Notes under the pieces: model-generated
The model's database searches: none
What the model was told of the DNA's origin: nothing
The model's input: the letters and a program-made list of their open reading frames with translations, nothing else
Assembly: GCA_038757905.1 (NCBI GenBank)
Contig: JBCDGG010000208.1
Location: 1 to 6,563, forward strand
Length of the DNA stretch: 6,563 nt
From: HLUCCA09 sp038757905
GTDB lineage: Bacteria > Pseudomonadota > Alphaproteobacteria > Rhodobacterales > Rhodobacteraceae
Reading direction: 5' to 3'
Translations under genes and position numbers: made by a program
Shown here: positions 1-5,648 of the stretch, in pieces
How the letters are laid out: each line of letters begins with the position of its first letter
Position numbering within the stretch: the first letter of the stretch is position 1

Positions 1-2
1 AG

Positions 3-191
3 AAGGCCCGCTATCAGACCGATTGGCTGGAACCCGCGGTCGCGTTTGTGTCGGCCCTGTCCGATCACATGGCCGGGCTGACGCCGCCCCACAAGGTCGA
101 GGCGCGCGTCAATGGCGGCATTCGGCGCCTGCAGCGCGACACACGGCTTTGGTGCGCAAATCGTCTTGCCGGCCGTGGAGCTGGCGCGTAG
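3..191 (+). pseudogene. DUF2461 (TIGR02453-like) protein, internal fragment cut by an IS
   Basis: The reading frame is open from the left edge and encodes a piece with RYQTDWLEPAVAFV, then EARVNGGIRRLQRDTR. This order (an aromatic-rich helix, then a VNGxIxRxxRDxR motif) matches the N-terminal part of DUF2461/TIGR02453 proteins, whose function is not established. Third codon positions are strongly G/C up to about position 144, as in a real gene. After RDTR the family expects F-S-K/R-D-K, but the sequence instead enters the left inverted repeat of the IS903-like element at 145. The last 15 or so codons and the TAG at 189-191 are therefore IS-derived. The start lies outside the window and the rest of the gene is not found here. 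The family assignment rests on recalled motifs and is moderately sure; the truncation is clear. Confidence 0.6.
145..162 (+). repeat. Left terminal inverted repeat of the IS903-like element
   Basis: The sequence GGCTTTGGTGCGCAAATC matches the right end in inverted orientation at 16 of 18 bases, and the next base (G163) also pairs. It interrupts the DUF2461 frame exactly after the third base of the ACA codon plus C144. A small hairpin (AGCTGGC, 5-nt loop, GCCAGCT, 179-197) lies between this repeat and the transposase start. Confidence 0.85.
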
Positions 192-448
192 CCAGCTTTC
201 ATGCCGTACAAATTCAATGAGCCCGCCGTCATCGCATCCCGAAGGCGGAGTACCAGGTGATCAATTGGCTGCACTATGACCACGGCCTTGTGGAGCGCGG
301 GGATGTCCGTTTCTGGATTGCAGATGACGCTCTTGCGGCGTGGAGCCCGCCGCCGCACCGCAGCCGGGGCCGGCCGCTGCGGTACTCCGACCTGGCGATC
401 GAGACGGTGCTGCTGCTCGCGGCGGCCTTCGATCTGCCACTGCGACAG

Positions 449-533
449 GGTGAGCCAATGGAACGGTCGCCATCGCGTGGCGCCACCGGTCCGAGCCCCG
501 ATGGCGACGGTCCGAGAGACATTGGCGAACGGG
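449..533 (+). repeat. 85-nt hairpin-bearing insertion, copy A (in IS903-like transposase)
   Basis: The segment begins GGTGAGCCAATGG and ends CATTGGCGAACGGG, directly after a CAG codon (446-448). It is 82/85 identical to 2435-2519. It holds an inverted repeat, GTCGCCATCG (466-475) with CGATGGCGAC (499-508). Near its ends, GCCAATG and CATTGGC are also inverted. Between the arms lies the short palindrome GTGGCGCCAC. By family consensus the host protein reads ...LRQ-TEG-F..., so the insertion seems to stand in place of about three codons. It changes the reading frame. It has no coding capacity of its own, and the mechanism of movement is unknown. Confidence 0.85.
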
Positions 534-881
534 TTTGCTCGATCGATCCTGGCGCTCATGGACCTCGATCTGCCGGTCCCCGATCACACGACGCTCGCCC
601 GCCGCCGGCGCACGGTGTCCCTGGACATGCATGCCCCTGGACGCACCGGTCCGATCGACCTCGTGCTCGACAGCACCGGGCTGAAGTTTTTCGGGCCGGG
701 AGAATGGGCACGGGCCAAGCACGGCGAAAAACGCCGGGACTGGAGGAAGGTGCACATCAGCGTCGATGCCGGCACAGGCGCGATCTTGTCTCATTTCCTC
801 ACCAACAGCGACACCTCGGACGCCGCCATGGCCGGCCCGCTGGTCGAGACCACCGGCGGCCGGGTCCGCTCCGTGATCGCC

Positions 882-920
882 CCCTCTCGGCGATTGCTGG
901 CAATCGCCTGCCGGGCAATG
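882..920. repeat. 39-nt palindromic insertion in the transposase gene
   Basis: The IS5-family consensus runs from VIA straight into DGA. Here 39 extra bases separate the codons for SVIA (ending at 881) and DGANYGAP (from 921). The insert carries a near-perfect hairpin: GGCGATTGC (889-897), a TG loop, then GCAATCGCC (900-908). At 39 nt it adds 13 codons and keeps the frame. It sits immediately before the second catalytic Asp of the DDE triad. It is not similar to the 85-nt element. Exact ends depend on the unknown ancestral sequence. Confidence 0.65.
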
Positions 921-998
921 GACGGCGCCAACTATGGCGCGCCCACGTGGCATGCCATTCGAAACGCTCGGCCTGCACGGTCCCCGCCAAGGATTGTT

Positions 999-1044
999 CG
1001 CCGGGAAAACGATCCCCCGGATCGTTTTCCGATCCGGCTCACTC
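999..1044. repeat. About 46-nt palindromic insertion in the transposase gene
   Basis: After the codons for PPRIV (ending at 998) the family expects a run like IPPRTAIPPP, which appears only from about 1045 and in another frame. The intervening bases hold a perfect stem: GGAAAACGATCC (1004-1015), a CCC loop, then GGATCGTTTTCC (1019-1030). A second partial copy of the right arm motif, GATCCGG, follows. The stem is 12 bp with a 3-nt loop and looks like a REP-type or similar intragenomic palindrome. The boundaries are estimated from where protein similarity stops and resumes. Confidence 0.65.
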
Positions 1045-1198
1045 CCGCCGCCGCGGACCGCGATCCCGCCACCTGGAACGCCCCACGGCGGCACGGAGCG
1101 TGAGTGCCACATCGTCGAAATCGGCGCGCACATCGCGGCTGCGAACAAGGCGCTTCGTCACGCCAAGCCCATCACTGTCCGCGTGCCGTAAGGTCGGC

Positions 1199-1399
1199 TT
1201 AAAGACTGAAGAGCGCCTCGAAGCCGATTTTTGCACCAAAGCCAAGCCGCACCAGGTCGCGCATGCCCGTCTTGTCGTTCGGGAAGCGTGCCTTCTGCCG
1301 CGACGGCAGAAAGAAGACATCAAGGTGTCGCTTGCCGACATCTATGCCGGCGTAGCAGTCGATCGTCGATAGACTCGTCTCGTCTTGCATTCGGGACAT
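1199..1399 (-). pseudogene. IS110-family transposase, N-terminal fragment
   Basis: On the minus strand an ATG at 1399 starts MSRMQDETSLS, then YAGIDVGKRHLDVFF and ARFPNDKTGMRDLVRL. The (Y/F)AGIDVxKxxLDV block followed about 20 residues later by FxNDxxGxxxLV is the N-terminal signature of IS110-family DEDD (RuvC-like) transposases, which are recombinases guided by a bridge RNA. IS110-derived sequence stops at 1244, where the right end of the IS903-like element begins. The stop at 1199-1201 belongs to that element. Only about 50 of the usual 300-400 residues remain, with the first acidic catalytic residue (the Asp of IDV) but none of the others. The chosen start is the ATG nearest the conserved block; in-frame codons extend upstream to 1501 without IS110-like sequence. 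Confidence 0.8.
1226..1243 (-). repeat. Right terminal inverted repeat of the IS903-like element
   Basis: GATTTTTGCACCAAAGCC is the inverted partner of 145-162, with 16 of 18 bases matching. It marks where the IS903-like element ends and the IS110 fragment begins. Read on the minus strand, the apparent continuation GFGAKIGFEALFSL of the IS110 reading frame is this repeat and IS903 tail, not IS110 protein. Confidence 0.85.
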
Positions 1400-1590
1400 C
1401 AAATGACCCCCCCCTCGTCTGTCCAGACCGCTATCGTTGCGCTGCCCGATCCCGCTTGCGTACGGCCCCAGGGGCCCAAGATGTGTCGATCCGGGTAGCA
1501 CGCCGAGCCAACACCCGGCGACCCCATTACTTCCGATGGATGGGGCTGAGGGAAGGATGCAAGATGTGTGATCTCCCGACTGCGCCGTCC
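1400..1590 (-). other. Probable 5' non-coding end of the IS110-family element
   Basis: This segment lies upstream of the IS110 fragment on its strand and has no convincing reading frame. It is rich in short inverted repeats: GTCTG-TC-CAGAC (1417-1428), GGCCCC-A-GGGGCC (1464-1476), and CCGGGT (1491-1496) with ACCCGG (1513-1518) around a 16-nt loop. In the IS110 group the non-coding left end upstream of the transposase is known to encode the bridge RNA, so these stems may be what is left of one. That is inference; no specific bridge-RNA loop is identified. A run of eight C (1407-1414) lies just before the start codon. The outer end of the element was not located. Confidence 0.4.
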
Positions 1591-2035
1591 CTCGTGACGC
1601 TGCAGCATTGGCGCCTGTCGAGCTCAGTACGCAGGGTTTCGGCTGCAGCCGCGCCAGAGGCCACGCACGCGGTTAAGGCACGAGCTCGGGATGAGAGACG
1701 ACATTGCCAGCAGCTCGACGACGATCCAGCGCCTGTAACCGGCCACAGCACCAAACACTCGCTTCCCCCAGATCTCTACATGCTGCGAGTGCCGCGGCCT
1801 GAAGCCGTTCAGAGTCTACCAATAGCGAGGCGAATTCACGAAACGGCTCACTTTCGCAAGTATCCAGCGACGGCGGCCTTGCCGCACTCGGAGACGCACG
1901 ACCTCTTCGGTGGTCGGGGTCATCGACGATGGCTCTTATCGTAGTGTCGAGATCGGCAACGTCGTCATGCAACTCGAGGTAATGGCGAGCCAAGAACTTC
2001 AGAGCGATCCGAGTTAGCCTCCGAGGGCGTGGTGT
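1590..2035 (-). pseudogene. Second IS110-family transposase relic, C-terminal half
   Basis: Read on the minus strand from about 2030, the frame gives LTRIALKFLARHYLELHDDV and then ADLDTTIRAIVDD. This matches the central helical region of IS110-family proteins (ALRxLARR.....EEIADLDxxIxxLV). After a degenerate stretch come FASLLVDSERLQAAALAAC and LGEAS, resembling the Transposase_20 core (LLVAAGDNPERLRSEAAFAALCG...EAS). RRRAAGNVVSHPELVP may correspond to the later GGDRQANxALxxI block. The frame stays open to 1673; a shifted frame to about 1590 is weakly like the family C-terminus. The subtype looks different from the IS110 fragment at 1199-1399, so these are probably two elements lying head to tail. 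The relic stops where the IS256-type end begins, near 2045. The first block is convincing; the rest is weak. Confidence 0.55.
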
Positions 2036-2297
2036 GATTTCATCAGCGGTGGCGGTGTAATCCTCGGTGGCCGCCGAGGTGTATGGTCGGGTGGCGTTTG
2101 ACGACTTCAACCAAGAGCCACACGGGAGACCCCGACGACCAAGACCGACTTGGACCTTTCCGAGCTTCTTGCAAAGCAAGATGGAGGCAACTTCCTTCGT
2201 GCGGTTGCCGAGGCTGTCTTGCATGATGGAGGCGGATGTCGGGGGCCTGACCGGAGCGGGCAAGCACGAACGGGCCGATCACCGTACGACCTGGCGC

Positions 2298-2331
2298 AAC
2301 GGGCATCGAGAGCGCGCTCTCGATGCCCGTT
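2298..2331. repeat. Perfect 34-bp palindrome inside the IS256 transposase relic
   Basis: The half-site AACGGGCATCGAGAGCG (2298-2314) is followed with no spacer by its exact reverse complement (2315-2331). Both strands therefore encode NGHRERALDAR in register with the palindrome. That peptide is close to a conserved IS256-family motif (WRNGHRERALDTR), so the palindrome is at least partly native coding sequence and not an obvious insertion. A frameshift follows it immediately. It could extrude as a cruciform or fold as a hairpin in RNA. Confidence 0.9.
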
Positions 2332-2434
2332 CGGGCTGAACCTGAAGCTGCCGCAGCGTCGACAGGGCAGCTCTTTCCCTGGTTTTCTGGAGCCGCGCAA
2401 AACGTCGGAGAAGGCCCTGGTGGCCGGGATCCAG

Positions 2435-2519
2435 GGTGAGCCATTGGAACGGTCGCCATCGCGTGGCGCCGCCGGTCCGAGCCCCGATGGCGACGGTCCG
2501 AGAGACACTGGCGAACGGG
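2435..2519 (+). repeat. 85-nt hairpin-bearing insertion, copy B (in IS256 transposase)
   Basis: This copy begins GGTGAGCCATTGG and ends CACTGGCGAACGGG. It follows a CAG codon (2432-2434), as copy A does. It differs from 449-533 at only three positions and has the same length, arms (GTCGCCATCG and CGATGGCGAC) and orientation. One of the changes breaks the outer GCCAATG/CATTGGC symmetry seen in copy A. Family consensus reads ALVAVIQ-EAW-IGGVSTR, and here IQ is followed by the insert and then IGGVSTR. Three codons again appear to be replaced and the frame shifts in the same way. Confidence 0.85.
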
Positions 2520-3198
2520 ATCGGCGGTGTGTCCACCCGTCGTTTCGATGAACGGGCGCAGGCGATGGGTCTTCAGGGCATGTCCAGGAGCACGCTGTCC
2601 AAGCCGTGCAAGGACATCGACGAACGGGTCAACGAGGTCCTGACCCGTCCGCCGACCGGCGCGTGGCCTTGTGTCCGGCTCGACGCGACCCACCGCAAGG
2701 TTCGCCGGGGCGGACGCATCGTCTCGGCGGCCGCCATAATCGCCGGGGCAGCAAAACCGATGGACGGCGCGAGATCATCGGTCCGGGGCTTGGCCCCTCG
2801 CAAGCCGAGACGTTCTGGATGGACGTCCTGCGCGGACCCAAAGCGCGCGGCCTCGATGGCACCGAGCAGGTGACCAGCGACGCCCATAGCGGCCTCAGAG
2901 GCGCGAGAGAACGCCTGCTTGAAGCCACCTGGCAGCGCTGCCGCGTCGATTGGATGCGGAATACCCCGGCCCACGTCTCACGCGGCCGGCACACCGTCGT
3001 GGCCGCCGCGATCCGCCAGGCCTTCGATCAACCCGACCGCACATCCGGGAGAAGCCTGGCACTGCGTTGCCGACCAACTCCGGTCGCGCTGGCCGAAACT
3101 GGCGGACCTCATGGATGAACGCGATGCTCCGCCGGAAAAGTTGCCGTTTCCCGCGCGAGTTTGTGGACTGAGCGGCCTCTGCCGACCATCGCGTCGCG

Positions 3199-3282
3199 CG
3201 CGACGCCGGCGATGTTGAGGGCCCGCTGGCGGAGCACGGTGTGACCGTCAGCGGCGAGGCGATACGGCACCGGCAGCCCTAG
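3199..3282 (+). pseudogene. Possible IS6/IS26-family transposase scrap
   Basis: The frame reads RDAGDVEGPLAEHG and then VTVSGEAIRH before a TAG at 3280-3282. IS6-family transposases have, near the N-terminus, a helix-turn-helix region like RDVEELLAERGxxVSYETIRRW. The shared pattern is RDxxDVExxLAExGxxVSxExIR, over about 25 residues. The expected upstream block (HAVWLYxRFxLSL) is not visible and the DDE domain is absent. It may have been joined to the broken end of the IS256 element. The match is short, so the assignment is tentative. Confidence 0.45.
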
Positions 3283-3410
3283 CCAGTGGGAATGGCCGGT
3301 GTGGCGACCGGATCCCACTCACACATCGGGCGCCATGCACCCGGGAGAGGTCGCGAGGACGCGAGTGCCAACCGCTTGCAATCGAGCCGGTAAGCTGGCC
3401 CTCTTGGTCC
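3283..3410. other. Spacer upstream of hypF, no clear promoter
   Basis: About 128 bases separate the last IS scrap from hypF. I see no convincing sigma70 or sigma54 promoter, operator or terminator and no open frame with family similarity. Directly before the hypF ATG the sequence is TGGCCCTCTTGGTCC, without a good Shine-Dalgarno motif. If hypF is expressed, its promoter may lie in this spacer or in the IS debris but is not recognisable by eye. Confidence 0.4.
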
Positions 3411-5648
3411 ATGGCAGCGGGCGTCATCATCCGGGTTCGTGGGCAAGTTCAGGGCGTCGGGTTTCGACCGCATGTCTGGAGACTGGCCAAGGGCTTAGGA
3501 TTGAGGGGTGACGTCCGCAACGATGCCGAGGGTGTGCTCATTCGCGCGTTCGGCGATGGCGCGACCGGTCTGGCGTCGCGCCTCGAGCGATCGCCGCCGC
3601 CACTTGCGGACATCAGATCGATCGAGATCGCCGAGACGTCCGCAGACGCCCAGGCGCCAAACGACTTCTCGATCCTGCACTCCGTTGCGGGCGGCACAAA
3701 GACTGCCTGCGCGCCGGACGTCTCGACCTGCGAGGCCTGCATTGCGGAGATCCGGGACGCGGGGCGCCGGCACGGTTACGCCTTTACGAACTGCACCGAG
3801 TGCGGTCCGCGCTACTCGATCACCCTCGCAATGCCCTACGATCGCGCATCTACCACGATGGCCCGGTTCGAGATGTGCGCCGCATGCCGCAAGGAGTTCG
3901 AGACGCCCGACGACAGGAGGTTTCACGCCCAGCCCATTGCATGCCCGGCCTGCGGACCGCAGCTTTCGGTCGTCCCGGCCGGCCCCGAACCGTTGGCCGC
4001 GGCGGAGACGGTGCTGCGAGGCGGCGGCATCGTTGCGGTCAAGGGGCTCGGGGGATTTCACCTGGCCTGTGACGCGACGCAGCCCGAAGCGGTGCAGCGG
4101 CTGCGGACCCGCAAGAGGAGGCCCACCAAAGCACTGGCTCTGATGGCACGGAAAGAGGTTCTGGCGCGATATGCCACCCCAAGTGCCGGCGAGTGGACGC
4201 TGCTGGAGGGCCGGGATGCACCGATTGTCCTTTTGCCTCGACGCGACGACCGCCTTCCCGCCGGGATTGCGCCGGGGCTCGATCACATTGGCTGGATGCT
4301 GCCTTACACGCCCCTGCACCACCTGCTTCTGGAGCGGGTGAACCACCCCGTCGTCATGACATCCGCCAACCTCTCCGGGCGACCGCAAGTCATCGACAAC
4401 GCCGCCGCGTGCCGCGACCTTTCGGGCGTCGCGGACCTGGTGCTCTTGAACGATCGCGATATCGTGCGGCGGGTCGACGACAGCCTAGCGCGGGAGACGC
4501 CGATGGGACCGATGGTGCTGCGGCGTGGGCGCGGACAGGCCCCCGGCGCGTTGGCCCTGCCGGACTGTCTGCCGGAGGGGCAGGTGCTGGCTCTGGGGGG
4601 GGACCTCAAGGCGGCCATCTGTCTGACGAAAGATGCCGCGGCAACGCTGTCCCAGCATCTAGGCGACCTCGATGACCCGGCCACCTACCGGGAATACCTG
4701 GCGGCAAGGGACGACCTGACGCAGTTTCTGGACCACGATCCGGGCGCGATCGCCATCGACCTGCACCCTGGATACCGGTCATCGAACCTTGGCCGGGAGA
4801 TGTCTCTCGACCGCGGTTTGCCGCTCGTCGAGATCCAGCATCACCATGCCCATATGGCGGCCGCTCTGGCGGAGGCCAATTGGACCGGCGAGGTCGCGGT
4901 CGGTGTCGTGCTCGACGGGCTCGGCTACGGGGACGATGGCACGATCTGGGGCGGGGAGGTGCTCGTCGGCGGATATGCCGAGGCACGCCGTGCGGTCCGG
5001 CTGCGGTCAGCGCCGCTGCCGGGCGGCGATCAGGCGCAGCGAGAGCCGTGGCGGAACGCCGTCGCGAGGCTCGACATGGCCGGTCATTCGGATGTGGCGG
5101 AGAGGCTTTTTCCGGACGCTCCGTTGGATCTCCTGCGCTCGGCGATCTCGGCGGGCGTAAATGCACCGCAGTCGAGCTCCGCGGGCCGGCTCTTCGATGC
5201 CGTCGCGGCGTGCCTTGGGATCAACCCCTTTGGCCCGTGCTATGAGGGCGAAGCTGCGATGCGGCTGGAGGTTCTTGCGCGTCGCGCCGGGCCGAATGCC
5301 GGTGCCTATCCCCTGGACTTGGCCAGCAGAGAGATCGATCCCACGCCGCTCTTCGATGCGTTGGTGGAGGATATGCGTCGCGAGATGGGCCCAGACGTGA
5401 TGGCAGCACGGTTTCATGCAGGACTGGCGTCGGCCTTTGCCGACGCCGCGCGCGAGAGCGCCGAGACAGCCGGTGCCACCACCATCGCACTGACCGGAGG
5501 GTGCTTTCAAAACCTGCGGCTTCTGGACGAGATGGCGCGGCATCTCGCCGATTTTCGGCTGTGTGGGCCCGGCCGCGTGCCGATCAACGACGGCGGGCTC
5601 GCCCTGGGGCAGGCGGCGATTGCGCTGGCGAGAGGACGTTCGGGATGA
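3411..5648 (+). CDS. hypF: Carbamoyltransferase HypF, [NiFe]-hydrogenase maturation
   Basis: HypF converts carbamoyl phosphate and ATP to carbamoyl-adenylate and passes the carbamoyl group to the C-terminal Cys of HypE, the first step in making the CN ligands of the [NiFe]-hydrogenase iron in the cytoplasm. All domains are present in 745 residues (usual length about 750). An acylphosphatase domain (about 3-90) has RGQVQGVGFRP with catalytic Arg19 and Asn37. Two zinc fingers have CxxC pairs at 107/110, 128/131, 156/159 and 178/181. The YrdC-like adenylation domain (about 195-375) has KGLGGFHLACDA, TKALALM and TSANLSGRP. The Kae1-like carbamoyltransferase domain (about 390-745) has QHHHAH (476-481), DGLGYGDDGTIWGG, SSSAGRLFDAV, YEGEAAMRLE and LTGGCFQN. 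The ATG at 3411 puts the acylphosphatase motif at residue 10, as in the family, though its ribosome binding site is weak. The stop overlaps the start of hypE. No defect is seen despite the degraded DNA upstream. Confidence 0.97.
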   Translation: MAAGVIIRVRGQVQGVGFRPHVWRLAKGLGLRGDVRNDAEGVLIRAFGDGATGLASRLERSPPPLADIRSIEIAETSADAQAPNDFSILHSVAGGTKTACAPDVSTCEACIAEIRDAGRRHGYAFTNCTECGPRYSITLAMPYDRASTTMARFEMCAACRKEFETPDDRRFHAQPIACPACGPQLSVVPAGPEPLAAAETVLRGGGIVAVKGLGGFHLACDATQPEAVQRLRTRKRRPTKALALMARKEVLARYATPSAGEWTLLEGRDAPIVLLPRRDDRLPAGIAPGLDHIGWMLPYTPLHHLLLERVNHPVVMTSANLSGRPQVIDNAAACRDLSGVADLVLLNDRDIVRRVDDSLARETPMGPMVLRRGRGQAPGALALPDCLPEGQVLALGGDLKAAICLTKDAAATLSQHLGDLDDPATYREYLAARDDLTQFLDHDPGAIAIDLHPGYRSSNLGREMSLDRGLPLVEIQHHHAHMAAALAEANWTGEVAVGVVLDGLGYGDDGTIWGGEVLVGGYAEARRAVRLRSAPLPGGDQAQREPWRNAVARLDMAGHSDVAERLFPDAPLDLLRSAISAGVNAPQSSSAGRLFDAVAACLGINPFGPCYEGEAAMRLEVLARRAGPNAGAYPLDLASREIDPTPLFDALVEDMRREMGPDVMAARFHAGLASAFADAARESAETAGATTIALTGGCFQNLRLLDEMARHLADFRLCGPGRVPINDGGLALGQAAIALARGRSG
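5631..5636 (+). promoter_or_regulatory. Ribosome binding site of hypE
   Basis: AGAGGA lies inside the last codons of hypF, 8 bases before the hypE ATG at 5645. It supports that start over any downstream one and suggests translational coupling with hypF. Confidence 0.6.

Larger units (their letters stand above)
201..1191 (+). pseudogene. IS5-family (IS903 group) DDE transposase, disrupted
   Basis: The ATG at 201 begins MPYKFNEP, the usual IS903-group start. One C is then missing near 222-226, and translation continues in another frame with RRHRIPKAEYQVINW and on to YSDLAIETVLLLAAAFDLPLRQ (ending at 448). An 85-nt insertion follows (449-533). Translation resumes with FARSILALMDLDLPVPDHTT, LVLDSTGLKFFG (first catalytic Asp) and KVHISVDAGTG up to SVIA at 881. 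A 39-nt insertion precedes DGANYGAP, which holds the second catalytic Asp. A further insertion of about 46 nt (999-1044) shifts the frame again, before PPRTAIPPPGTPHGG. Shortly after EIGAH (about 1120) the sequence jumps to a typical C-terminus, ending in KPITVRVP and TAA at 1189-1191. The segment that should carry the catalytic Glu (the VET..RYK block) is deleted. The gene is dead several times over. Confidence 0.85.
145..1243 (+). mobile_element. IS903-like element (IS5 family), decayed, both ends present
   Basis: The element is bounded by inverted repeats: GGCTTTGGTGCGCAAATC at 145-162 and, as reverse complement, GGCTTTGGTGCAAAAATC at 1226-1243 (16 of 18 match). The left repeat resembles the known IS903 end, GGCTTTGTTGAATAAATC. 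One IS5-type transposase gene fills the interior on the plus strand. The 1099-bp span is close to the roughly 1.05 kb of IS903, but only because three small insertions offset a C-terminal deletion. The 9 bases outside each end (GCGACACAC on the left, AAGCCGCAC on the right) are not a target duplication. The left flank is a DUF2461 gene and the right flank is IS110, so the two sides did not come from one simple insertion. Confidence 0.85.
2049..3170 (+). mobile_element. IS256-family element, decayed, right part missing
   Basis: The left end is placed near 2049 because GGTGGCGGTGTAATCC there resembles the ends of proteobacterial IS256-family elements; the exact base is uncertain. A hairpin, CCTCGG (2062-2067) with CCGAGG (2074-2079), lies just inside. 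The stretch GTGGCGTTTGACGACTTCAA, then CCAAGAGCCACACGGGAGAC, is a leader of the kind seen ahead of IS256-type transposases. The transposase fills the rest and stops before its C-terminal third, so the right inverted repeat is absent. The missing right end abuts an IS6-like scrap. Confidence 0.75.
2132..3170 (+). pseudogene. IS256-family (Mutator-type) transposase, multiply frameshifted and truncated
   Basis: The protein can be pieced together across frames: TKTDLDLSELLAKQ (from 2135); MMEADVGGLTGAGKHERAD to NGHRERALDAR (about 2223-2330); LNLKLPQRRQGS to ALVAGIQ (2336-2434); the 85-nt insertion; IGGVSTRRFDERAQAMGL to AAIIAGAA (2520 to about 2753); TDGRREIIGPGLGPSQAETF to QAFDQPDR (about 2756-3050); and VADQLRSRWPKLADLMDE (to about 3120). 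Two catalytic Asp sites remain, in LDATHRKVR and VTSDAHSGL. The region that carries the third residue (the NPLERLNKEVKRR block) is missing, with about 100 residues lost from the usual 400. The expected ATG is CCG at 2132-2134, preceded by GGGAGA, so even the start codon is gone. Frameshifts lie near 2222, 2331, 2752 and 3050. No product can be made. Confidence 0.85.

Noticed and set aside
179..197. Hairpin AGCTGGC-GCGTA-GCCAGCT as a terminator of the DUF2461 fragment
   Set aside because: It has no T-run, lies inside the IS end, and the upstream frame is already broken there. It is more likely part of the IS leader.
449..533. 85-nt repeat as a tRNA, small intein or self-splicing intron
   Set aside because: There is no cloverleaf or acceptor stem, it is far too short for an intein or group I/II intron core, and it breaks the reading frame in both hosts.
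261..1148. 295-codon minus-strand frame opposite the IS903-like transposase
   Set aside because: It has no family similarity. It is explained by GC-rich coding on the other strand, and it shares a peptide with a second minus-strand frame only because both cross copies of the 85-nt repeat.
257..1372. Long plus-strand open frame across the left half
   Set aside because: Only its first 64 codons are transposase. The rest runs through the 85-nt insertion and out-of-frame IS sequence, so it is not a gene.
3361..3395. Possible sigma54 promoter ahead of hypF (GTGCCAACCGCTTGCA)
   Set aside because: It has TTGCA but lacks the GG of the -24 element at the required spacing, so it does not meet the consensus.
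3495..4388. 297-codon minus-strand frame inside hypF
   Set aside because: It lies wholly opposite a well-supported hypF with all domains intact. Composition gives long antisense frames in such GC-rich DNA and no motif is seen.
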